64,000 bases of DNA from JANSWY01 sp965243755 (GCA_965243755.1 CBDEVW010000003.1:310001-374000), one strand, 5' to 3'; positions 1 through 8,763 are shown, counted from the stretch's first letter. A program made the numbers and translations. Notes: generated by a model from the sequence alone, not told the origin.

Positions 1-1
1 T

Positions 2-73
2 GGCTTATTTGCCAGCCTGATGTTGTTGTTCTGGTATATCCTAAGAATCTTACTGGCTTTTGCCCGTGATTAA
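2..73 (+). CDS. C-terminal end of a membrane protein (partial)
   Basis: The window opens inside a plus-strand reading frame that reads 23 codons and stops with TAA at 71-73. The visible residues are almost all hydrophobic (Leu, Phe, Ala, Ile, Trp) and end in a short Ala-Arg-Asp tail, which looks like a last transmembrane helix. A strong terminator follows 20 bp later, so this is probably the last gene of its transcript. The family cannot be told from this fragment. Confidence 0.55.
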   Translation, partial: GLFASLMLLFWYILRILLAFARD

Positions 74-92
74 AAAAATATAAAGCATTAAT

Positions 93-128
93 AAAAGCCG
101 GTACTTTTCATCAAGTACCGGCTTTTTT
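93..128 (+). terminator. Rho-independent terminator
   Basis: A perfect 14-bp stem (AAAAGCCGGTACTT pairing with its complement across a 6-nt loop) runs directly into a run of six T. It lies just after the partial membrane-protein frame that stops at 73. The A-rich left flank could let it also work for the minus-strand gene at 181-597. Confidence 0.85.
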
Positions 129-180
129 ATTGTCATTAGTACCACCTAATGCGCTGTGACAGAATATTTGATGCCTCTTG

Positions 181-597
181 TTACTGCCTCAAATGAGTTT
201 TTCTCATGTCCTCCATCATCTCCGATATTTTGGCCTCCCCTCCTTCTAGTATCTCGCGAACAATCCTGCCATCTTCAGGATCCACTGGTTTGTGCCTGAG
301 ACTCCACCTGGCATTTTCCATCAGTATTGGAAATAAGTCAATTCCCTTTTCTGTGAGGTAATACCTGATTTTTTGTTTATGATCAGGATCCGGCTTTTTG
401 TAAACAATTCCCTCATCTTCCAACAACTTAAGCCGAGCCGAAAGAATATTGGAAGCAATTTTTTCCTTTGATTGTAAAAACTCGCGGAAGTAATGCTTAC
501 CTCCTATCATCATGTCCCTGATGATCAGGAGCGCCCACTTATCGCCAAGCACTTCCAAAAAAAGATTCTGCGGACAATGTGATCTATGATCCTTCAT
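181..597 (-). CDS. HxlR-family winged-helix transcriptional regulator
   Basis: This 138-residue protein is the usual size of an HxlR/DUF24 regulator. The N-terminus carries the family Cys (CPQ, residues 8-10) followed by LGDKWALLIIRDM, then the recognition-helix region IASNILSARLKLLEDEGIV and a wing ending in YYLTEKG. Such proteins are dimeric DNA-binding repressors or activators that often sense thiol or electrophile stress through the N-terminal Cys. It is transcribed divergently from the SRPBCC gene at 681, and the gap holds a long inverted repeat that is its likely operator, so autoregulation and control of the neighbour are inferred. Confidence 0.9.
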   Translation of the reverse strand: MKDHRSHCPQNLFLEVLGDKWALLIIRDMMIGGKHYFREFLQSKEKIASNILSARLKLLEDEGIVYKKPDPDHKQKIRYYLTEKGIDLFPILMENARWSLRHKPVDPEDGRIVREILEGGEAKISEMMEDMRKTHLRQ

Positions 598-610
598 TCA
601 TATAAATGTT

Positions 611-674
611 AAAACCAGTTGCAAATTAAAATTAGTTTACTAGATTTACAACTGGTTTTATTTTGCAACCAGTT
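611..674. promoter_or_regulatory. Divergent operator: AACCAGTT inverted repeat plus a third half-site
   Basis: AAAACCAGTTG at 611-621 is exactly mirrored by CAACTGGTTTT at 649-659. With one mismatch the dyad extends inward to about 16 bp per arm. A third half-site AACCAGTT occurs at 667-674, just before the SRPBCC start. Position and symmetry fit a binding site for the HxlR protein between the two divergent genes. Which protein binds is inference. Confidence 0.6.
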
Positions 675-680
675 AAACTA

Positions 681-1124
681 ATGAACATGAGTCAAACAAC
701 AGCAACCAGTTATTCAACTAAAATCACGGCCAGGTGCACTCCTCAAAAAGCCTTTGAGGCGCTCTCCTCACGGGTGAGCGAATGGTGGGGTGATCAGGAT
801 GCCCCTGTATTAAAAAAGGGTGATGTTTTCAAAGTTTCCTGGGGTGAGCCCTGGTATCAATTTGAAGTAACAGATTATCATCCCAATGAAAAGATTGTCT
901 GGACGTGCATTGATGCGCATCAGATCATTGGCGATCTGGAAGATGTTGAAAAGGAATGGGTCGGTACCCAGCTGGTCTGGCACATTAAGCCAATCAACGC
1001 TAATCAAATTGAAATCGACTTTACGCATCAGGGGTTGGTACCGGCGTTTATTTGTTATGATTTCTGCTCCAACACATGGGACAGGTTCATCACATTTAAT
1101 CTGAAGAAGTTTCTGGAGGAGTAA
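681..1124 (+). CDS. SRPBCC (AHSA1-like) domain protein
   Basis: About 147 residues. It starts with the family signature of a ligand-binding START-like fold: ARCTPQKAFEALSS followed by SEWWG, and ends with a long helix (WDRFITFNLKKFLEE). Proteins of this superfamily bind hydrophobic ligands or act as Hsp90-cochaperone-like modules; the substrate here is unknown. An upstream TTG at 663 is in frame, but it lies in the operator zone, so ATG 681 (or 687) is the better start. Pairing of a small winged-helix regulator with an AHSA1-type protein is common, and the shared operator supports co-regulation. Confidence 0.8.
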   Translation: MNMSQTTATSYSTKITARCTPQKAFEALSSRVSEWWGDQDAPVLKKGDVFKVSWGEPWYQFEVTDYHPNEKIVWTCIDAHQIIGDLEDVEKEWVGTQLVWHIKPINANQIEIDFTHQGLVPAFICYDFCSNTWDRFITFNLKKFLEE

Positions 1125-1166
1125 TGAGTGGTGCTTGTTGCACCATTCCCTTTGTTTGTAATAGCT

Positions 1167-1700
1167 TTATTCGTCCATCAATGACATCTGCAAAATGGAT
1201 GGCTGGTAAGCCTTCACAAAATCATATTCACCGGAGCAACACGGAAACAACGAAATCTTCCATGCCCAGTCAACTTTAAACCGCTTATTGAGGTATTCCG
1301 GGTTATCTTCCTCCATAAAATCCTCATCAAACAAGTTGTAACCACTGTAGTTATTGTTTCCGAATCCAAAATCATAGAAGTTGCCTGCTGCATCTTCAAA
1401 CTCCATATGAAAGTAATCGCCTATATCAGTTCCACGATAATAAACGACGAGTGGGCTGCTGACATTGGACCATTCGCTCAGGTAATACTGTAAATCACTT
1501 TTCAGTTCATCCCTGTTTGAGTCCGTGCATTCAATGATCAAATCATTCAATTGGTAAGTTCCGATTTCACCGGGTGAAATTATTGAATCCTGAACGATCG
1601 CTGCTGTAGCATCCGGGATAGGTTCTGAAAGTGGTCCGGGACCAAATGCCATTAATCCAATAAGACTGGAAACGAAAAAATATCTGATAATGACCTTCAC
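1167..1700 (-). CDS. Exported protein of unknown function
   Basis: The 177-residue product begins with a positively charged start and a hydrophobic stretch (FFVSSLIGLMAFGPG) that looks like a signal peptide or anchor. The rest is acidic and rich in Asp, Asn and Tyr, with a glycine/asparagine turn segment (FGFGNNNYSGYN) near residues 112-123. I do not recognise the family. It is downstream of the lipoprotein gene at 1769-2650 on the same strand with a 68-bp gap, so the two may be co-transcribed. Confidence 0.6.
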   Translation of the reverse strand: MKVIIRYFFVSSLIGLMAFGPGPLSEPIPDATAAIVQDSIISPGEIGTYQLNDLIIECTDSNRDELKSDLQYYLSEWSNVSSPLVVYYRGTDIGDYFHMEFEDAAGNFYDFGFGNNNYSGYNLFDEDFMEEDNPEYLNKRFKVDWAWKISLFPCCSGEYDFVKAYQPSILQMSLMDE

Positions 1701-1768
1701 ACTGTTATTATTTTAATTCCTTTTAGTTCTATCTCCTGTACCATTCAGGTAGTTTCATCTTTATCCAA

Positions 1769-2650
1769 TTAATTCCATACATAACCCTTTTGAATCAATG
1801 AGTCCAAAGCCTGGCAACCCGTTTCTTTTTTGAGGTTGGACACCATTTGATCTATGCCTGCAGAATCTTCGAGGAATAATGCAATAAGATACTCCATATA
1901 GATGCTTTCATTCGATTCTAACTCCATGAAAAGAGATTCCGTAAAGATGGAATCATTCAATGAGGCTGCCAGATTAATCCTTTTAAGGCTGAGGCTATTG
2001 CCTACCCAATGTGTACGAGGGATGTCGTACAGCGCACTTAATGCAGCCAGTGTATCACCAGATGCCAGTTTTTTATCTGCTTCCAACACTGCAAGATTAG
2101 CTTGTTGCCGCTCCGGAGAATAGGCGTCATATTTGGAATTCAGCATCAATATTTCACGAATTTTTTCACTATACCACATGTTTTCCTTCACATCATAAAA
2201 ATCGTATATGTAAGGTCGCATTTCCTCGATTCCAATGCTGTATACCAGAAAGCTAAATCCCTTATTCAGTGTTAACAGTAGTGTAAGGTCCGCGTAATTT
2301 TCATGATGAGTAATCTTTGAAAGATATATCTTACCGCCCTGCAAGCTAATCTCATTGACTAAATGAACAATCTCGTATTTAATGCCTGGTTGTATATTTT
2401 TAGAATAAAAATGATTTAAGACGCTTTTTTGAGTCTTATTTATATCCTTGATCCTTCGTTTGAATTCCTCATGGTTCCAGGACTTCTTCAGGAGCTCATG
2501 ATTCCGGTTATTAAAACCTTTTACCAGGGCCTTGCAATATTTTTCAATTTGGGTTCTTTGTTGATCACTTAATGGATCTCCAGGTCCTTCTTCCTTCCCA
2601 CCACATGACACAAGAATTACCAGAGACAGGATCACAATCAAATACTTCAT
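1769..2650 (-). CDS. Lipoprotein of unknown function
   Basis: The first 17 residues form a lipoprotein signal (hydrophobic core ending in LVSCGGKE with the lipobox Cys at 16). The remaining ~275 residues are helical and charged, with an AxxALxxLYDIP stretch near residue 200 that resembles a TPR-type helical hairpin, but no clear domain is visible. The protein is expected in the periplasm or at the outer membrane. The gene sits upstream of the 177-residue exported protein on the same strand. Confidence 0.7.
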   Translation of the reverse strand: MKYLIVILSLVILVSCGGKEEGPGDPLSDQQRTQIEKYCKALVKGFNNRNHELLKKSWNHEEFKRRIKDINKTQKSVLNHFYSKNIQPGIKYEIVHLVNEISLQGGKIYLSKITHHENYADLTLLLTLNKGFSFLVYSIGIEEMRPYIYDFYDVKENMWYSEKIREILMLNSKYDAYSPERQQANLAVLEADKKLASGDTLAALSALYDIPRTHWVGNSLSLKRINLAASLNDSIFTESLFMELESNESIYMEYLIALFLEDSAGIDQMVSNLKKETGCQALDSLIQKGYVWN

Positions 2651-2845
2651 GAAATAGCAGCTTAGTTCAGTTGGTCAATAATTTGACTTGCAGCTTCGAA
2701 TGTAAATAAATCCTGGTAAAGGACAAACTAAACACCCCAGCGTCCTGCCATTCAAACAAAAATCCCTCAAGTGCTGGACATATTAACAAAATATGATTAG
2801 GTTAATACCGTTATACGTTATTTTTTAATTTTAATTGCTAACCAA

Positions 2846-5296
2846 ATGAACCTATTAACCCAGGCAGGGAGAGCCCTGCTATGTGGTTGTCTATTCCTGA
2901 CGACCACTTTATTTGCCCAGGATGGTGTTTTCAGAATTGGTACAGAACATGATCAAAACATCTCTGTACGCACACCAGCTTCCGCAAGCGGTATTCTTTA
3001 CGAAAAATCATTTTATTCCAAAGATGCCGGCTATGTCAAAATACATTTCTCCGACTTTGATCTGGCCCCAGGAGATTATGTAGAGGTCTATTCACCAAAT
3101 ACTGATGAGTCTCTCGTTTACCGATCAAAAGGTAAAACTGTAAGGGAAGGAAGTGCTACAATTAGTGATTTCTGGACCGGAGGCATCTGGTCGGATCATG
3201 CGATTGTAAGGCTTTACTCCCGGGGAGCAACAAGGCCTTCTACTTTCAAAATTGATAAGGTCGCCTATGGATTTACCCCAGAGGAGATCAACGCTATTTT
3301 TGAACAGCAGGACCGGTCAATTTGTGGTGCTGACAATAAAGATTGGGCCAAGTGCCATGAAGGGACAGCCATGTACGACAAAGCCAGGGCGGTCAGCAGA
3401 TTGTATATCAATGGCTCGGGAGCCTGTACCGGATGGCTACTGGGAAGTGAGGGACACCTGATGACCAACAATCATTGCATCAGCTCACAATCAACCGCCG
3501 ACAATACCGAGTATGAGTTTATGGGTGAAGGTGCCACCTGTAATACCAGCTGTACCGGATGGCTTTCCTGTAGAGGTGATATCGCAGCGACTTCAGGTAC
3601 TTTGATCAAGACGAACTCCACTCATGATTACACATTGATCAAGCTCCCCGGAAACCTGTCAACATCTTATGGCTACTTAAGCTTCAGGCCTACATTACCT
3701 GCTGTTGGGGAACGAATTTATATTCCACAACATCCGGGAGCGAAAGGAAAGCAAATTTCGGTGTGGGATGACCAATCCAATGATTACTCCAATATTGCTA
3801 CGATTGGCTCCACCATCCGATATTATGCGGATACAGAAGGTGGAAGCTCAGGGTCTCCTGTTTTGGGCTACTCAGACAACCTCGTGGTTGCGCTTCACAA
3901 TACGGGAGGATGCACCAATGGAGGTAATGACAATGTGGACATCATCAACCATTTAGGCAGCTCAATGCCTGCCAATGGTGTTGGTGGCGGAAGTACCGTG
4001 ACTGCAGATTTTACATCCAATGTGACGTCCGTGCTTGTTGGGGGAACCGTACAATTCACCTCCACATCCACCAATGCGACATCCTACTCATGGAGTTTCC
4101 CAGGAGGTTCACCTTCAAACAGCACGCAACAAAACCCAAGTGTAACTTACAATACTGTGGGTACCTATTCGGTGAGTTTAACGGCTTCTGATGGCTCCAG
4201 CAGTGATGACATTACCAAATCAAATTATATCACCGTAACTGATGGTAGTGCCACGGCTGATGTGGGATATACCACTGTGTACGGATCCACGTCTACCAGC
4301 TCCAGAAGAAGGGCACAGCCTGTAACTATGCCGGAATCAGGCACTATCACCAGCGTAACAATGTATCACACTGGTGGAAGTGGTAACATGATCCTGGCCG
4401 TATACGATGGTTCCTCCTCTCCTGCCAACCGACTGGCAACCACTGCTTCTACCCCAGTATCCGGCACCACAGGATGGCAGACCATCAATTTGACCAACCC
4501 CGTAACAGTAGCAGCCAACAGCACCATTTGGCTGGCATGGGTTTATGAAAACAATCCGGGTATCAGGTACCAGTCGGGGACTCCTGGAAGGGCACAGTCG
4601 ACGAGCACCTGGTCGGGAGGTATGCCAACCAGTTTTGGGTCTAGCAGTCAGGCCAATTATGTGTATTCCATTTACGCGACCTATACCCCTGACGGAGATC
4701 CCGGGAATTGTGAAACAGGCAATATTTCCCTTAGCATAACGCTTGATAACTATCCTGAAGAAACCTCATGGACATTATCCAACGCTTCAGGTATTGTAGC
4801 ACAAGACAGTTACAGCACCGCTAACCCGGATGGCTCCACCGTAACAGAGACCTTTACTAACCTGGCCAATGGGAATTATACCTTTACCATTAATGACAGC
4901 TATGGTGATGGTATTTGCTGTGGTTATGGAAATGGCTCATATACCTTATCCAGTTCCGGAGGTGTCATTGTTACCGGAGGTGATTTTGGCAGTTCGGAAT
5001 CCACCGACTTCTGTATCTCTGGTAATGAGCAGGCCTCACCGGAGGTGGAGAGCCTTCAGAACCCAGTGTCATCTTTGAGTGTATTTCCAATTCCAACAAA
5101 CAATGTGCTCAACGTACAAAGCACCCAAAACATCCAGGCCATTCAGATCTTTTCCATTACAGGACAGGAAATTGATTACCTGGAGGTGAATTCGAGCAAT
5201 ATTGCCATCAATACGAGCTTCTTCAACAAGGGCACCTACCTGATCAAAGTATTTAGTGCTGATGGTGAAACCGTGAGGAAATTTATAAAAGAGTAA
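2846..5296 (+). CDS. T9SS-exported trypsin-like serine protease with PKD domain
   Basis: 816 residues. Residues 1-24 are a signal peptide. A chymotrypsin-fold protease occupies about 155-375, with His210 in TNNHC, Asp261 in HDYTLIKL and the nucleophile Ser335 in GGSSGSP, so the triad is complete. Many Cys (160-242) suggest disulfides, as in lysyl/glutamyl endopeptidases of Bacteroidota. A PKD domain follows (about 390-465, SYSWSFPGGSP). After it come a beta-sandwich region, a Cys-containing glycine-rich module (GDGICCGYGNG) and a C-terminal T9SS type A sorting domain (last ~75 residues, SVFPIPTNN). It should be secreted through the type IX system and act on extracellular protein. Confidence 0.9.
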   Translation: MNLLTQAGRALLCGCLFLTTTLFAQDGVFRIGTEHDQNISVRTPASASGILYEKSFYSKDAGYVKIHFSDFDLAPGDYVEVYSPNTDESLVYRSKGKTVREGSATISDFWTGGIWSDHAIVRLYSRGATRPSTFKIDKVAYGFTPEEINAIFEQQDRSICGADNKDWAKCHEGTAMYDKARAVSRLYINGSGACTGWLLGSEGHLMTNNHCISSQSTADNTEYEFMGEGATCNTSCTGWLSCRGDIAATSGTLIKTNSTHDYTLIKLPGNLSTSYGYLSFRPTLPAVGERIYIPQHPGAKGKQISVWDDQSNDYSNIATIGSTIRYYADTEGGSSGSPVLGYSDNLVVALHNTGGCTNGGNDNVDIINHLGSSMPANGVGGGSTVTADFTSNVTSVLVGGTVQFTSTSTNATSYSWSFPGGSPSNSTQQNPSVTYNTVGTYSVSLTASDGSSSDDITKSNYITVTDGSATADVGYTTVYGSTSTSSRRRAQPVTMPESGTITSVTMYHTGGSGNMILAVYDGSSSPANRLATTASTPVSGTTGWQTINLTNPVTVAANSTIWLAWVYENNPGIRYQSGTPGRAQSTSTWSGGMPTSFGSSSQANYVYSIYATYTPDGDPGNCETGNISLSITLDNYPEETSWTLSNASGIVAQDSYSTANPDGSTVTETFTNLANGNYTFTINDSYGDGICCGYGNGSYTLSSSGGVIVTGGDFGSSESTDFCISGNEQASPEVESLQNPVSSLSVFPIPTNNVLNVQSTQNIQAIQIFSITGQEIDYLEVNSSNIAINTSFFNKGTYLIKVFSADGETVRKFIKE

Positions 5297-5315
5297 TTCT
5301 GTTTAACAATCCAAT

Positions 5316-5351
5316 CCGCCGCTCCACAAGATCGTTTGTGGGGCGGTTTTT
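5316..5351 (+). terminator. Rho-independent terminator of the protease gene
   Basis: CCGCCGCTCCACAA and TTTGTGGGGCGG form a GC-rich stem with one wobble around a short GATCG loop, followed by TTTTT. It starts about 20 bp after the protease stop codon. Confidence 0.85.
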
Positions 5352-5412
5352 AATGCTCGTTAATTATCATTTAATCATCACAGGCAGTGCATTTTTGGAA
5401 GCTCTGCTACTT

Positions 5413-5925
5413 CTAGCCATGAAGTACCTTCGAAAACAGGATCCTTGGTCCTCTTTCCTGGGAGACGAACTCCCCTACCTTAACCATATCCAGTTTTTGG
5501 AGTACCCGAATGGACGCCTCGTTTGTGGGGCTTGCGGTGGCTACCAGTTCGTTTAATTTCATGTGTTCGCGGGCATACTGCAACCAGAATTGCCCCAACT
5601 CCTTCGCCAGCCCTTGTCCCCAATAATGCTCATGTAGGATGAATCCGAATTCAATTTGGGGTTTGTTCTGATAGTTACATTGCAATAACCCGGCAATGCC
5701 AATAAGTCTTTCCTCCGGTTTAGTCAAAACACACCAAAAGCCAATGTCTTCTTCTGCTGAATGTACAAAATCATTTTGCAGCAGCTGCTGAAATTCACTT
5801 TCCGTAAATACGCGACCTTTTAATGTGGTTTTCATGACCAGCTCATTATGGCATATCAGCTTTCGCAGGTCATCTTCGTAGTGGTTTTGTACTGGTCTCA
5901 GTATTAATCTTGTTGTTCGCAACAT
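5413..5925 (-). CDS. GNAT-family N-acetyltransferase (RimJ/RimL type)
   Basis: 170 residues, the normal size. The start LRTTRLILRPVQ is the classic opening of the Acetyltransf_3 (RimJ/RimL-like) group. The acetyl-CoA-binding segment appears as YWGQGLAKELGQFW (about residues 103-116), and the C-terminal part has NEASIRVLQKLDM, the usual conserved Asn-x-x-S-x-x-x-LxKxGF-type motif. It transfers an acetyl group from acetyl-CoA to an amine. The acceptor, often a protein N-terminus or small amine, cannot be told. Confidence 0.9.
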   Translation of the reverse strand: MLRTTRLILRPVQNHYEDDLRKLICHNELVMKTTLKGRVFTESEFQQLLQNDFVHSAEEDIGFWCVLTKPEERLIGIAGLLQCNYQNKPQIEFGFILHEHYWGQGLAKELGQFWLQYAREHMKLNELVATASPTNEASIRVLQKLDMVKVGEFVSQERGPRILFSKVLHG

Positions 5926-5946
5926 TGCAAGAAGTAGTGTTGACCA

Positions 5947-6450
5947 TCAGTCCACAATCCTGGTAAGTTTGTACCTTCTTTTCACCGCTTTTTTGTTACC
6001 CGAAACTATTTGACCATCTTCGCCCAGTGCAAAGGTAACAGGGGTTAACTGCTCTTCCAGAATGAGTGAATCCCCTGAATTTTTTACGATTTTCAAACCT
6101 AATGTCATATCTCCGGTTAGCATAAAGCCTTTTGGGCTTTCAGGATCGGGAATTAACCAAAATCCAACCTCCAGGTTTCCATTTCGAACAAAAGCAGAAT
6201 CTTCCTGAAAGGTAAAGACCAATTTATCCTGAAGCACCTCCTTCTCTCTAATCAACTGTTCATTTAAAATACTTTCAAGTGTTCGTACGGAATCCGAAGA
6301 AACAGTTTGTTCATATTCAATTTCTAAATGTCCGATCCATTGGCCAAGTATATTGGAAGTTTCGTGAGGTTGGGTACAGCCAATCAGCAATCCTGTGATT
6401 AGTGAAATAAGGTAAACAGATTTAGGCATTCTATGTCTTTTCATGTCCAT
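5947..6450 (-). CDS. Small lipoprotein of unknown function
   Basis: 167 residues at most. The real start may be the Met at residue 3 or 8, which would leave a compact lipoprotein signal (YLISLITGLLIGC, lipobox Cys at residue 25). The body has alternating beta-like segments and the pattern LGQWIGHLEIEY followed by repeated DSL/DSA turns. This resembles calycin-like lipocalin_4 or copper-resistance-NlpE-type small beta-barrel lipoproteins, but it is not a confident match. It lies 14 bp downstream of the VOC gene at 6465, so it is probably co-transcribed with it. Confidence 0.6.
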   Translation of the reverse strand: MDMKRHRMPKSVYLISLITGLLIGCTQPHETSNILGQWIGHLEIEYEQTVSSDSVRTLESILNEQLIREKEVLQDKLVFTFQEDSAFVRNGNLEVGFWLIPDPESPKGFMLTGDMTLGLKIVKNSGDSLILEEQLTPVTFALGEDGQIVSGNKKAVKRRYKLTRIVD

Positions 6451-6464
6451 TAGTTTTGTTGGTC

Positions 6465-6872
6465 TTAATCCTCCGGACCGATCCAGGCAAACGGATTATA
6501 CGCTACCTCCCACAGGTGACCATCCGGATCTTTGAAATATGCATGAAACCCTCCCCATGCCGCTTTTTGTGCTGGTTTTACTATTTCTCCCCCTGCTGAA
6601 ACGGCTTGCTTTAGCACTTCTTTTACTTCTTCTTCGCTCCGAACATTGTGGGCAAGGTTAATGCCTCGATAGCCATTTCCTTTAGGGTCAACACCAGCAT
6701 CCTTTGCCAGGCTATCCCGGCCTGAAAGGCCAAGCCAGGTACCATTCAGATTAAAAAAGGCCACTCCGGGAGGCGATTGTATCATAGGCAAACCAAGACC
6801 ATCACGATAGAATTTAATAGACCTCTCCAGGTCATCAACACCGAGGGCCACCATGCTTATTCTGGGTTTCAT
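6465..6872 (-). CDS. VOC-family (glyoxalase/bleomycin-resistance-like) protein
   Basis: 135 residues, one full VOC domain of two beta-alpha-beta-beta-beta modules. It opens with ISMVALGVDDLERSIKFY and closes with HAYFKDPDGHLWEVAYN, the hallmark DPDGxxxE motif that provides the metal-ligand Glu. Such proteins are metal-dependent lyases, dioxygenases or drug-binding proteins; the substrate is unknown. It is the first of three VOC genes in this window and the least like the other two. Confidence 0.88.
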   Translation of the reverse strand: MKPRISMVALGVDDLERSIKFYRDGLGLPMIQSPPGVAFFNLNGTWLGLSGRDSLAKDAGVDPKGNGYRGINLAHNVRSEEEVKEVLKQAVSAGGEIVKPAQKAAWGGFHAYFKDPDGHLWEVAYNPFAWIGPED

Positions 6873-6910
6873 AGGAAGTGTTGTTTAATTGAATTTATTG
6901 GTTTTTGTTG

Positions 6911-7450
6911 TCAGCTGAATTTTGTTTTACGATTAAATATCGCCGTTCCAACGTACAATACCAATAAGAATAACAGGACATCAATCACCAGTTGATATAT
7001 TATTCCTAATCCGATACCATGACCAGAAGAGGGCATGAATTCCCTATGGTAAGTTGTAATCATGATCACCAGGTCTTCATAAAAAAGGAAGTAAAGAAAA
7101 ACCAAACCCGCCGGCAATTTCACCCACCTGCTTTTTCTTATCCTGGGAACCCAAAACATTTGTGTGAAAATTAAAAAAGACAACAAATATGACCAATACC
7201 TGAGCCCGTAAGGACCAGCCATTCGGTCACTAAGGGAGGTCAGTTGACTATTGGGGTCCGTAAAGACCAGCTGTCCCAACCAGGACAGGCCGAAACATAA
7301 TCCACCAAAAATGACCAGGAATGCTGCTACATGATCAATCGCGGGTTCAAATCTATTTTTGATTTTAGGGAAGCCTGAGGTAGCAATGGCAAAAATGGCA
7401 AAACCCGAAAGCAATGTCTTCGAGCAAGTGGAAAGTATTTCTAATATCAT
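6911..7450 (-). CDS. Polytopic membrane protein of unknown function
   Basis: 179 residues with about four predicted membrane segments (roughly residues 10-28, 42-65, 87-105 and 150-172) and a basic loop after the third. The sequence contains several Trp and Tyr at membrane interfaces. I do not recognise a family; a faint likeness of the central GLRYWSYLLSF stretch to NrfD-like quinone-interacting subunits is not enough to name it. It is upstream of the VOC/lipoprotein pair on the same strand with a 38-bp gap, so a three-gene unit (7450 to 5947) is possible. Confidence 0.6.
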   Translation of the reverse strand: MILEILSTCSKTLLSGFAIFAIATSGFPKIKNRFEPAIDHVAAFLVIFGGLCFGLSWLGQLVFTDPNSQLTSLSDRMAGPYGLRYWSYLLSFLIFTQMFWVPRIRKSRWVKLPAGLVFLYFLFYEDLVIMITTYHREFMPSSGHGIGLGIIYQLVIDVLLFLLVLYVGTAIFNRKTKFS

Positions 7451-7593
7451 ACGGCTGTCAGGTAAAGGTTGACCAGGTCACTATTGGTGACAAACGTAAG
7501 GAGTTTTTTGCAATTCTGCGCACCATCATGTCATCAGTGCAAGAATAATTAGCACGGTATTTGTTTTGAAACAATAGTAAAACATTTCAAACA

Positions 7594-7869
7594 ATGACAA
7601 AGGCCATTATTTATATCGCAATCTCACTCCAATTGATGCTCGCTGTGGTTTCAATGAGAATGGCTGTGCTGATTAATGGTGAAAATGGTTCGTCTGCTTC
7701 CAAAGCTTCAGCCATCGCAACAAAAAAGTCATTTGAAAGCATTGCCATAAACATGGGTACTGGCCCACATGGACCACTTAGTACCACAAAATCGACTCAC
7801 CAATCGAATTGTACAATTCCAATAAAACCCCAACAATTCCCATCTCCGGTGCTAACACGCTCTGAATAA
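7594..7869 (+). CDS. Doubtful small ORF with an N-terminal hydrophobic segment
   Basis: A 91-codon frame starts with ATG and a possible signal or membrane segment (AIIYIAISLQLMLAVVS), then becomes rich in Ser, Thr, Lys and Pro with no visible domain. The composition of the second half is unlike the neighbouring proteins, so it may be a short exported protein, a decayed gene or chance. It is followed directly by the 22-bp periodic palindrome array. Confidence 0.3.
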   Translation: MTKAIIYIAISLQLMLAVVSMRMAVLINGENGSSASKASAIATKKSFESIAINMGTGPHGPLSTTKSTHQSNCTIPIKPQQFPSPVLTRSE

Positions 7870-7931
7870 AGCGCTATGATTAATTAGGACATAGGCAGCA
7901 TTCAATATTATCATGAAAAATGGTGGATAAA

Positions 7932-8030
7932 AAGTAGCTACTTAGCACCAGATAAGTAGCTACTTAGTCAACAACAAGTAGCTACTTAGTGTCCAGGAAG
8001 TAGCTACTTACCTTACCACTTGTAGCTACA
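7932..8030. repeat. Five palindromes at an exact 22-bp period
   Basis: The core GTAGCTAC occurs at 7934, 7956, 7978, 8000 and 8022, exactly 22 bp apart each time. The first four are flanked as AAGTAGCTACTTA(G), a 12-bp perfect palindrome; the fifth is weaker (TGTAGCTACA) and runs into a tract of eight T. The ~8-bp spacers between palindromes differ from each other. The period is not a multiple of three, so this is not a coding repeat. It lies between the doubtful ORF at 7594-7869 and the 3' end of the minus-strand VOC gene. A two-helical-turn spacing fits a same-face protein-binding array. Confidence 0.85.
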
Positions 8031-8207
8031 TTTTTTTTGAGCACAAATTTTCCGTCATTTGCTTTCAAATTGCCGGATTTCTGACACAAAACTTCCTTAG
8101 TTTCTTAGCTATCTTGGTAAACATAATTGTACTATTCCAAGATTAATCCCAGCATAGCCAACTGATCTGGTTGGTGAATGTAAAACCAGGTAACCTCATT
8201 CTGAACT

Positions 8208-8696
8208 TCAATTCACCGAATGCAAACCCATCTTATTCCCTTCCGAATCGATAAAAATGGCAAAAAATCCACTTTCGTCCGCATGGGGTGTTTTGGGCAC
8301 CAATATTTTGCCACCATTCACCTCCACCTGATCCAGAATGGTTTGCAGGTCATTGCCGCCATTCAGGTAGATGGTGATTCCCTGATCCGATGGCAAATAG
8401 CCCTCCCCTTTCATTATCACACCGGTAATCACCTGGTTTTCATAAGGAAATATGCCCATTTCCATGCCCGGGAAGTCCATTCTTTCAATGTCAATGCCCA
8501 GTATGGTCTGATAAAATGTAATGGCCCTGGTGATATCTGTGGCAGGGATTTCAAAAATGGAGACAAAAGTATTCATGTTGCTGCTGTTTAGGTTTCCTGT
8601 TGAACTTTCTGATTGTGCCTGTACATCCATTGGCTGGATACAACTGAGACTTGTGAGAAATAGTCCCACAAACAAAACGTTTTTGTTGTTCATCAT
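8208..8696 (-). CDS. Exported VOC-family protein
   Basis: 162 residues. Unlike most VOC proteins it begins with an export signal (VLFVGLFLTSLSCIQPMDVQAQ; the Cys at about 19 could be a lipobox, or cleavage could follow AQ at 27-28). The mature part is one VOC domain (about 45-162) ending in FAIFIDSEGNKMGLHSV. It is clearly paralogous to the cytoplasmic protein at 28466-28837: both share GEGY, YLNGG and a D(S/T)EGN-LHS ending. It lies 67 bp downstream of an AraC-type regulator on the same strand, which may control it. Confidence 0.8.
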   Translation of the reverse strand: MMNNKNVLFVGLFLTSLSCIQPMDVQAQSESSTGNLNSSNMNTFVSIFEIPATDITRAITFYQTILGIDIERMDFPGMEMGIFPYENQVITGVIMKGEGYLPSDQGITIYLNGGNDLQTILDQVEVNGGKILVPKTPHADESGFFAIFIDSEGNKMGLHSVN

Positions 8697-8763
8697 TGCT
8701 GAATTTCGTTTTAGTGCATAGTTACACTACCTCAGCAGCCTAAAATTGTAAAAGTGCGACAGC

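Noticed and set aside
7932..8030. CRISPR array
   Set aside because: Repeats are only 12-14 bp, spacers about 8 bp and there are no cas genes. The exact 22-bp period and palindromic core fit a binding-site array instead.
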